Of a stretch of DNA of 64,000 nucleotides, positions 38,547 through 47,116 are shown one piece after another; position 1 is the stretch's first letter, and each line of letters starts with the position of its first letter. The DNA is taken from NCBI GenBank assembly GCA_027624715.1, contig JAQBTV010000002.1:204029-268028 (forward strand). The letters run 5' to 3'. Under the pieces are notes generated by a model. It was given only the letters and a program-made list of their open reading frames with translations. It had not been told where the DNA came from and made no database searches. Both the position numbers and the translations under genes were made by a program. The DNA is from Pseudomonadota bacterium. Its GTDB lineage: Bacteria; Pseudomonadota; Gammaproteobacteria; Burkholderiales; Eutrophovitaceae.

Positions 38547-39407
38547 ATGATTAAGGATCAGCCGTACCATATCTGGTTAGTCTTTGGGATGTTGGTCATT
38601 TTACTTGGGCTGTCTAGTCATACTTGGGCACCATCGGCTAATGACGGGCTAGATAAGAGACATCGCGTCGTAACTCTAGCTCCACATCTTGCAGAGGTGG
38701 TGTTTGCTGCTGGAGCAGGTGAGCATCTAATCGGAGTGATCTCTGGAACTGATTACCCTGTAGCTGCAACAAAGATCCCAGTTGTTGGTGGGGTCAATGG
38801 GATAGATTTCGAGAAACTGGTCATGCTACAACCTACGATGGTGCTGGGTTGGGAGGAAGGAAACAAGTCCGCAGATATTGTAAAGTTACAAAGTCTTGGT
38901 ATTCCTATCCGTATCCTGCGTTCGAATAGACTCGTTGATATACATAAGCAAATTGTTGAAGTTGGCGATATGTTTGGTTCAGAGTTGACTGCTGTTGCTA
39001 ATGCGGATGTCATCCTTGCGAGAATCTTAAAATTTTCTCTTCATTCATCTAACTACCATCAAAAGAAGATCTTCGTCCAAGTTTGGGATAAGCCCATTTT
39101 TACGATAGGGCGTGCACACCTCATTAATGAAGGTCTTCAGCTATGCGGAGCTACAAACGTAGGAGAGAGATACCCTTTTCTGGCAAGTGCTGTTTCGATG
39201 GAGACTGTGCTTTTGTCGGGGGCTGATTACATTTTGGACTTGACTGGCAATCTGATTTCTGAGAGGTCAGAATTGGATCCAAATCGGGGGCGCTCTCTCC
39301 AAGCATATATACCTATTCTTGAGGGGAGCGGTGATCTTCTGATGCGTCCAGGCCCACGTTTTCTAGATGGACTGGAAACACTATGTATACAACTGAGCAC
39401 AGAATAG
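38547..39407 (+). CDS. btuF: cobalamin-binding periplasmic protein, BtuF-like
   Basis: A 286-aa periplasmic-binding protein of the helical-backbone class: N-terminal signal helix (LVFGMLVILLGLSSHTW), then HRVVTLAPHLAEVVFAAGAGEHLIGV, PVVGGVNGIDFEKLVMLQPTMVLGWEEG and CGATNVGERYPFLASAVSMETVL. This fits BtuF, which hands vitamin B12 to BtuCD. BtuCD is not adjacent and no cobalamin riboswitch was seen. It converges with a cob(I)alamin adenosyltransferase gene, supporting a B12 role. It may be transcribed with tldD, 38 bp upstream. Confidence 0.85.
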   Translation: MIKDQPYHIWLVFGMLVILLGLSSHTWAPSANDGLDKRHRVVTLAPHLAEVVFAAGAGEHLIGVISGTDYPVAATKIPVVGGVNGIDFEKLVMLQPTMVLGWEEGNKSADIVKLQSLGIPIRILRSNRLVDIHKQIVEVGDMFGSELTAVANADVILARILKFSLHSSNYHQKKIFVQVWDKPIFTIGRAHLINEGLQLCGATNVGERYPFLASAVSMETVLLSGADYILDLTGNLISERSELDPNRGRSLQAYIPILEGSGDLLMRPGPRFLDGLETLCIQLSTE

Positions 39408-39435
39408 ATCGGAAAATGTTCCGTCGAAAGGTTGT

Positions 39436-39993
39436 TTAGTCTTCTTGTGTTCTGCGGCTTGACCAGTAAACATCTTCCACGTTTAGCGACTTGTTGATTG
39501 CTCGGCATGCGACAAATAAGTAGTCGGAAAGGCGATTAAGATATTTTTTTGAAAGCTCTGAGATAGTCTCGTGTTGTTCTAGTCGAATGACGCACCGTTC
39601 CGCACGACGACAAACTGCTCTCGCTTGGTGACATAAAGCAGCAGCTCGCGAACCCCCTGGTAATATAAATTCCTTTAATGGATGGAGGTTTTTGTTAATT
39701 GCGTCGAGTTTATTTTCAATTGTTATGACGTCCTCTTCTGATATAACGCTATATCCAGGAACGCTGAGCTCGCTTCCAAGGTTAAACAGTTCATGTTGGA
39801 TGTTTATAAAAAAGTCAGAAAGTTCTTTAGAAAGAGGCTCACAGAGCAGCAATCCGATGACACAGTTTAATTCATCGACCGTACCGATCGCCTCGATACG
39901 ATCACTACATTTCAGTGTCCGTGTGCCATCACCTAGGCCAGTGGATCCGGAATCCCCAGTTTTTGTATAAATTTTTGTCAGTCGATTACCCAT
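39436..39993 (-). CDS. cob(I)alamin adenosyltransferase, PduO type
   Basis: A 185-aa ATP:corrinoid adenosyltransferase: KIYTKTGDSGSTGLGDGTRT (ATP-binding N-terminus), DRIEAIGTVDELNCVIGL and the C-terminal RAVCRRAERCVIRL. It makes adenosylcobalamin from cob(I)alamin and ATP. It is the convergent neighbour of btuF. The 299-bp region upstream (39994-40292) holds no gene or riboswitch that I can recognise. Confidence 0.94.
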   Translation of the reverse strand: MGNRLTKIYTKTGDSGSTGLGDGTRTLKCSDRIEAIGTVDELNCVIGLLLCEPLSKELSDFFINIQHELFNLGSELSVPGYSVISEEDVITIENKLDAINKNLHPLKEFILPGGSRAAALCHQARAVCRRAERCVIRLEQHETISELSKKYLNRLSDYLFVACRAINKSLNVEDVYWSSRRTQED

Positions 39994-40292
39994 AATTACT
40001 TAGTGTTTGATGACAGCTTATTGAAATTCGTTTAGACAATAATACCCATTAAGCGTTTTTATCGTTTTTTCGTATCCTTGTATTAATCTTCAGGTACGAG
40101 GTAGTTTGTCTCAATTTTTGGTTCGGATACATAGTCTTATATAAGTGATTATGATATTACAGAATCCAATCTAAAAGCTGAGGTCCTATGAAAATCGAGA
40201 TTACATAAGTTATGACCCATTGCGAAGCAGCCATTGACTCCCAGAGGGGTATCCGATAAAGTTTTGCTGGGAATTTTATAGGGGGTAAAAGC

Positions 40293-40619
40293 GTGCAAAA
40301 TATTATTAATTTTTTGAGGACGTCATTGCTCATGATATTGCTTGCAACGCCGTCCGCGTTCGCTGCTGGCGATCCAGAGGCAGGCGCGCAAATAAATGCT
40401 CAATGTCAAGGTTGTCACGGCATTGCAGATTTTAGAGTAGCCTACCCAAAAGTTTATTCGGTTCCTAAAATTGGCGGCCAGAACTACGATTACATCGTGG
40501 TAGCGTTGAAGGCTTATCGAGATGGTGATCGTACCAACGGGACGATGCACGCAATTACATCCAACTTGACTGACCAAGATATCAATGATCTGGCGGCTTA
40601 TTATTCTGCTGCCGAGTGA
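40293..40619 (+). CDS. class I cytochrome c, monohaem
   Basis: A 108-aa exported c-type cytochrome: signal peptide (FLRTSLLMILLATPSAFAA), then haem motif CQGCH (C38, C41, H42) and a likely Met ligand in NGTMHAIT. It resembles one half of a dihaem cytochrome c4 or a c553. The start is GTG 40293 with GGGGGTAA upstream. A second monohaem cytochrome follows 67 bp later. Both probably shuttle electrons in the periplasm. Confidence 0.9.
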   Translation: MQNIINFLRTSLLMILLATPSAFAAGDPEAGAQINAQCQGCHGIADFRVAYPKVYSVPKIGGQNYDYIVVALKAYRDGDRTNGTMHAITSNLTDQDINDLAAYYSAAE

Positions 40620-40686
40620 GTATAGAGCTTTTAAATTTGATGGAGATAGGTCTAATCTAGGTTCAAGAAAAAGGGAGTTGAAAAAA

Positions 40687-41022
40687 ATGTTCAACCGATT
40701 TGGAAAGACATGTGTTGTTATAGCGATGTGTATGGGTTGGTCCGCTCATGCTGAGGACGAGTCTCCCAGAGAGGTGATAAAAATCGTTGGTGAGGTATGT
40801 GTGAGTTGTCATGGTCAGGATGGCAACGCTATGTTGATGGGCGCGCCAAAGCTGGGTGGCCAAAAGGCCGATTATTTGGTGAAGGCCTTAATGGATTATC
40901 AAAGTGGTGCGCGTAACAACGCTATTATGTCGGCTTTCTCAGGTGGTTTATCTACAGCTGAAATGAAGGCCCTTGGTAAGTATTTTGAAGGTCAAAGTAG
41001 CACGCTATCGGTACCAAGGTAG
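40687..41022 (+). CDS. class I cytochrome c, monohaem
   Basis: A 111-aa exported cytochrome: signal peptide (FGKTCVVIAMCMGWSAHA), CVSCH (C38, C41, H42), then APKLGGQKADYLVKALMDYQSGARNNAIMSAFSGGL. The start is ATG 40687, with AAGGGAG about 9 bp upstream; the longer frame to 40585 lacks a signal-peptide start. It is paralogous to the preceding cytochrome, the pair resembling a split c4. A hairpin terminator follows at 41045. Confidence 0.9.
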   Translation: MFNRFGKTCVVIAMCMGWSAHAEDESPREVIKIVGEVCVSCHGQDGNAMLMGAPKLGGQKADYLVKALMDYQSGARNNAIMSAFSGGLSTAEMKALGKYFEGQSSTLSVPR

Positions 41023-41044
41023 CGGTCCAGAGCTAAGGCGTTGC

Positions 41045-41076
41045 AAAAAAAGACCCAAGTGGTGGGGCTTTTTTTA
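41045..41076 (+). terminator. rho-independent terminator after the cytochrome pair
   Basis: An A-run and AGACCC pair, with one mismatch, to GGGGCT followed by seven T. It lies 22 bp after the second cytochrome stop and overlaps the 3' end of the convergent nth gene, so it may serve both directions. Confidence 0.65.
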
Positions 41077-41709
41077 TCGGTTTGATTTGTACTTAAATTC
41101 GCATAAGTCGACTAAGATGCAATGGCTGCAATCGGGCGCCCTTGCTTTACAGACGTATCGACCATGTAACAATATCCAGTGATGAGCATTTCTTAAAAAT
41201 TCCTTAGGGGTATTTTTCATTAACCTTTGTTCCACTTCGTTAACGTTTTTCCCCTTCGCAATTTCTGTTCTGTTAGAAACTCTGAAAATATGTGTGTCCA
41301 CGGCAATCGTAGGCTCTCCAAATGCGGTATTTAGTACTACGTTAGCGGTTTTACGGCCTACTCCTGGGAGGGATTCGAGTGCGTCTCGATCTCTTGGTAC
41401 TTGACTATTATGTTTTTGGATTAATAGTTGACACGTCACGAAGATGTTTTTTGCTTTAGTTCGGTATAGTCCGATACTTTTAATTTCTTCAGTAATCCTC
41501 AAAACCCCAAGGTTAGATATTAATTCTGGATTATTTGCTATTTTGAAAAGTCGTTTTGTGACTTTGTTGACACTCGTGTCTGTTGCTTGCGCCGACAACA
41601 TTACAGCAATCAAGAGTTCAAAGTTAGTTTTGTATATCAACTCCGTAGTGGGATGTGGGTTTTGTTCAGCTAATCGAGTGAAAATCTCCTCTCGTTTTTT
41701 TTTATTCAT
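41074..41709 (-). CDS. nth: endonuclease III
   Basis: A 211-aa DNA glycosylase/AP lyase removing oxidised pyrimidines. The helix-hairpin-helix LPGVGRKTANVVL contains Lys120, Asp138 lies in AVDTHIFRV, and the 4Fe-4S cysteines are 187, 194, 197 and 203, identical positions to the E. coli enzyme. It is downstream of the rnfB-like gene, the common nth-rnf neighbourhood. Confidence 0.97.
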   Translation of the reverse strand: MNKKKREEIFTRLAEQNPHPTTELIYKTNFELLIAVMLSAQATDTSVNKVTKRLFKIANNPELISNLGVLRITEEIKSIGLYRTKAKNIFVTCQLLIQKHNSQVPRDRDALESLPGVGRKTANVVLNTAFGEPTIAVDTHIFRVSNRTEIAKGKNVNEVEQRLMKNTPKEFLRNAHHWILLHGRYVCKARAPDCSHCILVDLCEFKYKSNR

Positions 41710-41737
41710 ATGCGATTGACTCTTGACTCCGGGGCGT

Positions 41738-42394
41738 TCAAGTATGGAGGATTTTAATCAGTCGTTTATGGGCTATTTCCATAGCCGTTGTAATTCGTTT
41801 TGCCTTATTTTCATTCGCCCTTGAATTGCCTGATTTGTCCCTCAATTTTTGATTATGTTCTTTAGACGTCTTTTCTTTTCTCAGTTGTTTGGTTTCGTAT
41901 CTTTCTCGCCATAACTTTGAGCGCTCAGCCTGGCTCAAGTTCAAAAGTTTGAGACTTGATGGTTTGCTTTTTTCAATCGCTTTATTAAGTGGCATGATCT
42001 CGATACAGTTAGTTGGGCATGGGGGTAAGCAAAGCCCACAACCAGAACATAGCGAGTGCAGAATTGAGTGAATTCGTTTGGTTGCGCCCACAATGGAGTC
42101 TATTGGGCATGCGTCGATACATAGCGTACATCCAATGCAGCATTGTTCGTCAATTACTGCGGTCGACTGTAAATCAGTTGGTTGAATGCTGGCGTCAAGG
42201 GCAACTACTGCATATTTCGTTATTTGGGCAAGTTGTTGGATGACGTGTTCTCCACCTGGAGCGCAGCGATTAATATTTTCCTTCGACCCAGAAATTGCCT
42301 CCGCGTAGGTGCGGCAGTCTTTATATCCACAACTTTGGCATTGTGTTTGCGGTAAGATTTGGTCGATATCGTCTACGAGTTTTATAGAAAACAT
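41738..42394 (-). CDS. rnfB: RnfB-like iron-sulfur protein without the other Rnf subunits
   Basis: A 218-aa protein with an N-terminal 4Fe-4S module (CQSCGYKDCRTYAEAI...NRCAPGG) and two ferredoxin clusters (CCIGCTLCIDACP, CSGCGLCLPPCP). A Lys/Arg-rich helical tail follows. It lacks the hydrophobic N-terminal helix of Rnf-complex RnfB and so is predicted soluble. No rnfA, C, D, G or E lies beside it; nth does. It probably passes electrons by itself or to nth-linked Fe-S functions; the true partner is unknown. Confidence 0.85.
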   Translation of the reverse strand: MFSIKLVDDIDQILPQTQCQSCGYKDCRTYAEAISGSKENINRCAPGGEHVIQQLAQITKYAVVALDASIQPTDLQSTAVIDEQCCIGCTLCIDACPIDSIVGATKRIHSILHSLCSGCGLCLPPCPTNCIEIMPLNKAIEKSKPSSLKLLNLSQAERSKLWRERYETKQLRKEKTSKEHNQKLRDKSGNSRANENKAKRITTAMEIAHKRLIKILHT

Positions 42395-42418
42395 AAGCTT
42401 AGTTGGAGGGCTTGTATA

Positions 42419-43456
42419 TTATGCGCTGTGACGTTCTGCACAAGAGATGACTTGTGCGCAGTCCTTAATGAGTTTAGGTCCGCTGTAAATTAAACCAGAG
42501 TATATTTGGACAAGTGAGGCTCCCGCATTGATTTTGTCCAAAGCATCTTGAGGTGTAACAATGCCACCGATCCCTATTATGGGAATGGAGCCTTGTGTTA
42601 AGTTTGCTATCTTTTCGATAATGCGTGTCGATATCTGAGTTAATAAACCACCACTTAAACCTCCAGTTTCGAATAAGTTTGCCAATTGCATATCCGGTCT
42701 TTGAACCGTTGTATTTGTTGCTATGATGCCGTCTAGTTCATAGGTCTTTACTACGTCAACAATACTTTCTAATTGATAATCATCGAGATCTGGGCCAATT
42801 TTCACGGCGATAGGTTTAAATGCGCCATGGATGTTTTGAAGTATCGAGCGGGTCATACTGATATGGCTGAGCAGCCTGTGCAAATTGTCGCTTTGTTGAA
42901 GGTTTCGTAGATTTCTGGTATTTGGCGAAGAGATGTTGATTGCTATGTAGTCAGCTAGTGGGTAGACCTTCCGCAAGCAATGCTCATAATCATGATGAGC
43001 ATCCTCTATTGGTGTGTCTTTATTTTTCCCAATATTTATTCCTATCACTGCATTTCTTTTTGAGCTTTTCACTTTGCTGATGAGGTGATCAACACCTTTG
43101 TTGTTGAAGCCTAGTCGGTTTACCAAAGCCTTAGATTCTGGAACTCTAAAAAGTCGTGGTTTTTGATTGCCTGCTTGTGGCTTTGGTGTGACGGTGCCTA
43201 GTTCAATAAACCCAAATCCTAGATTTTGTAAGCAGTTTATAAAATCTCCGTTTTTATCTAAACCTGCCGCAAGGCCAATTTTATTTCTAAAATTTAAGCC
43301 CATCACGCGTGTCGGGTCCGTTATGAAGTTTTTTTTATTAGGAGATAAACCCAAACTATCTGCGGTTTTCAGGCTCAAAAGAGCAAGTTTGTGTGCATTT
43401 TCAGGGTCTAATTGAAAGAGAGCTTTTTTAGCGATTTCATAAAAGATCGAGGACAT
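42419..43456 (-). CDS. pyrD: dihydroorotate dehydrogenase (quinone), class 2
   Basis: A 345-aa FMN enzyme of the inner membrane. An N-terminal helix (FYEIAKKALFQLDPENAHKLAL) is typical of class 2. It also has GLAAGLDKNGDFINCLQNLGFGFIELGTVTP, the catalytic-Ser segment AINISSPNTRNLR, and GVGGIV-like IIGIGGIVTPQDALDKI. It oxidises dihydroorotate with quinone in pyrimidine synthesis. It belongs to a reverse run with the two N-end-rule transferases upstream. Confidence 0.96.
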   Translation of the reverse strand: MSSIFYEIAKKALFQLDPENAHKLALLSLKTADSLGLSPNKKNFITDPTRVMGLNFRNKIGLAAGLDKNGDFINCLQNLGFGFIELGTVTPKPQAGNQKPRLFRVPESKALVNRLGFNNKGVDHLISKVKSSKRNAVIGINIGKNKDTPIEDAHHDYEHCLRKVYPLADYIAINISSPNTRNLRNLQQSDNLHRLLSHISMTRSILQNIHGAFKPIAVKIGPDLDDYQLESIVDVVKTYELDGIIATNTTVQRPDMQLANLFETGGLSGGLLTQISTRIIEKIANLTQGSIPIIGIGGIVTPQDALDKINAGASLVQIYSGLIYSGPKLIKDCAQVISCAERHSA

Positions 43457-43470
43457 TTATTTTCAGAGCG

Positions 43471-44199
43471 TTATAAGGATTCGAGTGGTATCCAGCGATC
43501 TTGAACCAATGCCTCAAGAGGGCGAAATCGTTTTTTATAGGACATCTTTTTACTATCCTCGATCCAATACCCGATGTATAGGTATCTCAGGCCTAGCGAT
43601 TTACACAGGTCTAGTTGCCAACAAATACTGTAGGTGCCATAACTGGCTGATTTGTTCTCTATATCGAAGAATGTATAGACAGCGGATAGCCCATCTTCAA
43701 GTTGATCAATAATACTGACAGCAACTACTTTATTAGCATCGCGAAACTCAATCAGTTTCGTATCTACATTGCTTTGGAGTAAGAAGTGTCGGTACTGTTC
43801 CTTACTGTCTTGATCCATGCCCCCGCCATTATGTCGAGCACTTTGATATTTCAGATAAAGGTCATAATGTTCAGTAGAGTTTCTTAGGCCTGTCATTTTG
43901 GTTGTGAGATGGGTATGCTGACTGACCGCTCTTTTTTGAGATCTCGATGGTGCAAACCTTTCAGCGTCAATTCTGACAGGGATGCAGGCGGAGCATGAGT
44001 CGCAAATTGGACGATAGGTAAAGGCCCCACTTCGTCTAAAGCCAATACCTACTAGATCCGAGTAGATAGTTGCGTCTATCTTGTGGCTCGGTGTTGCGAC
44101 TTGAGACCTTGCAAGCTGATCAGAAAGATAGCTGCATGCATAGGGTGCAGTTGTATAAAACTGTAATTGATTGATGGGGAGATCTCGAAAGTTACTCAT
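43471..44199 (-). CDS. bpt: aspartate/glutamate leucyltransferase (arginyltransferase family)
   Basis: A 242-aa aminoacyl-tRNA-protein transferase: N-terminal FYTTAPYACSYLSDQLARSQVA, RSGAFTYRPICDSCSACIPVRI and YIGYWIEDSKKMSYKKRFRPLE. Bpt adds Leu to N-terminal Asp/Glu, marking proteins for ClpS-ClpAP. It lies 11 bp after aat, giving a two-gene N-degron unit as in many gammaproteobacteria. Confidence 0.95.
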   Translation of the reverse strand: MSNFRDLPINQLQFYTTAPYACSYLSDQLARSQVATPSHKIDATIYSDLVGIGFRRSGAFTYRPICDSCSACIPVRIDAERFAPSRSQKRAVSQHTHLTTKMTGLRNSTEHYDLYLKYQSARHNGGGMDQDSKEQYRHFLLQSNVDTKLIEFRDANKVVAVSIIDQLEDGLSAVYTFFDIENKSASYGTYSICWQLDLCKSLGLRYLYIGYWIEDSKKMSYKKRFRPLEALVQDRWIPLESL

Positions 44200-44210
44200 G
44201 GTTAATTGTC

Positions 44211-44897
44211 CTAAATATGAGGCGATAGAGCAATGCTCGTATCAGTTGGCTGTATGAGTTCGGATAGCAACGCCTCAAACTGTTCTCGCCCTACGGTTTC
44301 GGCTCCTAGTGATTCTAGGTGACTCGAGTGGACTTGGCAGTCAATCATTTCGACGTTTGCGGCGATTAACGTGTCCGCAAAGGTTGTTAAGGCAACTTTG
44401 GAGGCATCAGATACAAAAGAAAACATAGACTCCCCAAAAAATACGCGACCGATAGACACACCATAGAGTCCTCCAACGAGTTTCCCATTCAACCACGTTT
44501 CTACTGATTTTGCGATACCAAGATCGAATAGCTTAGTGTAAGCAAACAACATTTCTTCAGTTATCCAGCTGTTTGGATCGTCGCGTCGTTTCGGGCCGCA
44601 GTTTTTCATTACCTCTTCAAACGATTGATTGATCGTTACCTCAAATTTTTTTTTTCGTAACGTTTTTTGTAAAGATCGAGATTTTTTTAAGAGTTTAGGA
44701 CGCAGTATGAGTCTCGGGTTTGGTGACCACCAGAGTATGGGCTGGTCACTGGTGAACCACGGAAATATCCCCGAGCGATAGGCGCGGATTAAAGTTTGGG
44801 GAGATAAGTCTCCTCCAATTGCAAGAAGCCCATCTGGGTCTTGTAGTGCGGTGTTAGTCGGGGGGAAGGGGTCACCGGGGTTCAAAACTGGAACCAT
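44211..44897 (-). CDS. aat: leucyl/phenylalanyl-tRNA-protein transferase
   Basis: A 228-aa enzyme: FPPTNTALQDPDGLLAIGGDLSPQTLIRAYRSGIFPWF near the N-terminus and SVETWLNGKLVGGLYGVSIGRVFFGESMFS, the signature of Aat. It adds Leu or Phe to N-terminal Lys/Arg for ClpS-dependent degradation. It precedes bpt, and a degenerate SodC-like lipoprotein gene is just upstream. Confidence 0.96.
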   Translation of the reverse strand: MVPVLNPGDPFPPTNTALQDPDGLLAIGGDLSPQTLIRAYRSGIFPWFTSDQPILWWSPNPRLILRPKLLKKSRSLQKTLRKKKFEVTINQSFEEVMKNCGPKRRDDPNSWITEEMLFAYTKLFDLGIAKSVETWLNGKLVGGLYGVSIGRVFFGESMFSFVSDASKVALTTFADTLIAANVEMIDCQVHSSHLESLGAETVGREQFEALLSELIQPTDTSIALSPHI

Positions 44898-44905
44898 TTC
44901 TAGGT

Positions 44906-45421
44906 CTAGAGTGTTGAATTTTTACTAATCAAGCCACATGCAATGACTCGGTTAGAGCTGCTGCCCTCCACCTTGAATGTCAAAAGTAATGATCTTCCTA
45001 GGATGCTGTCATTTCGCGGGCCCGTTAACTTTGCTCCCAAAAGAGTGAAGTGAGATTCAGCTGTGCCATTCTCGTCAGCAACGACATCACCCAGATCTCC
45101 AAAGTGTGGTTTGTTAGTGTCTATTAGTCCTAAGTTATAGTTACTAGGCTTAAACAGTTTTCCAGTGCTTCCTGCTAAGGGATCTCGACAATCTCCAACT
45201 TCATAGATGCGAAGATTGTGCACGCTATGCGGCACTAAGTTTGATAAGTAGACTTGAACTTTTAGAAAACCCCCGCTGTCATAAAACCGAACCGTTCCAT
45301 TGCCTTTTTGGCCACTAATCGGAGCTAAAACAGATACAGCACTACATCCCCATACCAACGAAGTTGCGATGGCGATAATGGTGATTTGAATAAGAGACTT
45401 TGAAAAGTAGTTAACTTGCAT
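44906..45421 (-). CDS. SodC-like lipoprotein lacking most metal ligands
   Basis: A 171-aa protein with a lipoprotein signal (SLVWGC, Cys26) and a Cu/Zn superoxide dismutase-like fold: VHNLRIYEVGDC (68-78) aligns with the usual HVHEFGDC, and KPHFGDLGDVVADENGTA with RHVGDLGN. The copper His pair is replaced (RIY), the His before the C-terminus is Thr (GRSLLLTFK), and the AGGHFNP segment lacks His. Only H106 and D109-like residues remain. It is therefore probably not a dismutase; copper handling or a structural role is possible. It sits upstream of aat. Confidence 0.75.
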   Translation of the reverse strand: MQVNYFSKSLIQITIIAIATSLVWGCSAVSVLAPISGQKGNGTVRFYDSGGFLKVQVYLSNLVPHSVHNLRIYEVGDCRDPLAGSTGKLFKPSNYNLGLIDTNKPHFGDLGDVVADENGTAESHFTLLGAKLTGPRNDSILGRSLLLTFKVEGSSSNRVIACGLISKNSTL

Positions 45422-45585
45422 TTTATTAGGCGAATAATGAAGTACTTCAAGTATTAAATCAGCTAAACTTACATAATATTTTTCTGCTTAACTTAAGTTG
45501 TGGGCTCACGATGGCTCTCGGAGATTATAATACCCCAAAATAATTACTTTTTAGCGTATTACTATTAAATTTCTCAATACTCTGA

Positions 45586-46149
45586 ATGAAAACTGAGATG
45601 CATATCAGCTCGGATCCTTCTTTATGGGTCACTAAGTGTTCAAAGTTGCTAAGGCCTGGATCAAAAGTGTTAGATTTGGCGTGTGGGTCAGGTCGGCACG
45701 CCCGTTACCTAGCCGATAGAGGACATTCTGTTACGGCCGTGGATAAAGATGCCGAATCGTTGGCGCAATGCGCAACGTTTAGTGGTATCCATGTGATCGA
45801 ATTTGATTTGGAAATCGGGGTTTGGCCGTTTCTAGAGGATAAGTTTGATGGAATTATCGTGACAAATTATTTACATCGACCAATCATGCCTCATATTGTC
45901 AATGGGCTATCTGATTTGGGAGTCTTGATTTACGAGACTTTCATGGTTGGGAATGAACGTTTTGGTCGACCTAGCAATTCAGAATTTTTGTTGCGAGCCA
46001 ATGAGTTGATTGATGTGGTTCGAGAAAAGCTGCAGGTAGTTATGTATGAGGCAGGTCCGGTTAGTCTACCTAAGCCTGCTTATATCCAAAGAATTTGTGC
46101 GGTTTCTCGCGATTATGAATTTGCTGAAAAACGTCTGCCTGACGATTGA
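45586..46149 (+). CDS. class I SAM-dependent methyltransferase
   Basis: A 187-aa Rossmann methyltransferase: motif I VLDLACGSGRHARYLADRG, then VTAVDKDAESLAQC, FDGIIVTNYLHRPIMPHI and a C-terminal YEAGPVSLPKPAYIQRICAVSR. It is like TehB/SAM-binding small-molecule methyltransferases; the substrate is unknown. dapA begins 59 bp later, so they may share a transcript. Confidence 0.85.
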   Translation: MKTEMHISSDPSLWVTKCSKLLRPGSKVLDLACGSGRHARYLADRGHSVTAVDKDAESLAQCATFSGIHVIEFDLEIGVWPFLEDKFDGIIVTNYLHRPIMPHIVNGLSDLGVLIYETFMVGNERFGRPSNSEFLLRANELIDVVREKLQVVMYEAGPVSLPKPAYIQRICAVSRDYEFAEKRLPDD

Positions 46150-46208
46150 TTCAGGTAGAATTGTCCACCTAACTTAGGTACTAATTTTCTTTCAATTTGG
46201 AGGTGGCG

Positions 46209-47087
46209 ATGTTGGTCGGAAGCCTTGTTGCTATTGTGACCCCAATGTATGAGGACGGCAGCCTGGACTACGTGTCTTTTGGGCGTTTGATTGATTGGCA
46301 TATCGATTGCGGAACCCGTGGGATCGTAGTGGTTGGCACGACGGGAGAGTCGCCAACAGTGGCCATCGATGAGCATACAGCATTAATCGAGTATGCAGTG
46401 AAGCACGTAGCTGGTCGGGTTCCCGTGGTCGCTGGCACAGGTGCTAATTCGACGGCTGAGGCTATTGAGCTATCAGTCCACGCTCAAAAGGTTGGAGCCG
46501 ATATGAGTTTATCGGTCGTTCCTTACTACAACAAACCTACTCAAGAGGGCTTATATAGGCATTTCCGTAAAATTGCTGAATCGGTTGATATACCTCTAAT
46601 CTTATACAACGTGCCGTCAAGAACAATCGCGGATCTTCAAAACGATACGGTGTGCAGGCTTGCCGAAGTGGATAATGTTATAGGAATCAAAGATGCCACC
46701 GCAGACATGGCTAGAGGCCTAGATTTGATTAACAGGACTCCTAAGGATTTTGTTGTTTATAGTGGAGACGACGCGACGTTCATGGCTCTGATGATGCTTG
46801 GTTCTCAAGGGGTGATTTCAGTCACTGCTAATGTGGTTCCTAAGGAGATCCAGTTGGTCTGTGATGCGATTTTAGCAGGAGATTATCAGAAAGCCCGATC
46901 CGTAAATGATCAATTGTCGCTTTTAAATACTAATTTATTTGTGGAAGCAAATCCGATCCCGGTCAAATGGGCGCTCCAAAGGATGGGTAAAATCCGTGAT
47001 GGTATTAGACTTCCTCTAACGAATTTGGATGACAAGTTTCACCAAACAGTGCTCGAGTCATTGAGTCATGCGGGCATTGAGCTTTAA
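46209..47087 (+). CDS. dapA: 4-hydroxy-tetrahydrodipicolinate synthase
   Basis: A 292-aa lyase condensing pyruvate and aspartate semialdehyde for lysine and peptidoglycan. The Schiff-base Lys161 lies in IGIKDATADM, with Tyr133 (LILYNVPSR) and Thr44/Thr45 (GTTGESPT). ATG 46209 was chosen because GGAGG ends 5 bp upstream and MLVGSLVAIVTPM matches homologues. dapA-bamC-MBL follows the usual gammaproteobacterial order. Confidence 0.97.
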   Translation: MLVGSLVAIVTPMYEDGSLDYVSFGRLIDWHIDCGTRGIVVVGTTGESPTVAIDEHTALIEYAVKHVAGRVPVVAGTGANSTAEAIELSVHAQKVGADMSLSVVPYYNKPTQEGLYRHFRKIAESVDIPLILYNVPSRTIADLQNDTVCRLAEVDNVIGIKDATADMARGLDLINRTPKDFVVYSGDDATFMALMMLGSQGVISVTANVVPKEIQLVCDAILAGDYQKARSVNDQLSLLNTNLFVEANPIPVKWALQRMGKIRDGIRLPLTNLDDKFHQTVLESLSHAGIEL

Positions 47088-47116
47088 AGCATAAACTATA
47101 TCAATTTTTTTAAAAA

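Noticed and set aside
39994..40292. Cobalamin riboswitch before the adenosyltransferase or btuF
   Set aside because: No B12-box-like GCCACTG core or paired stems were found; the gap before btuF is only 38 bp.
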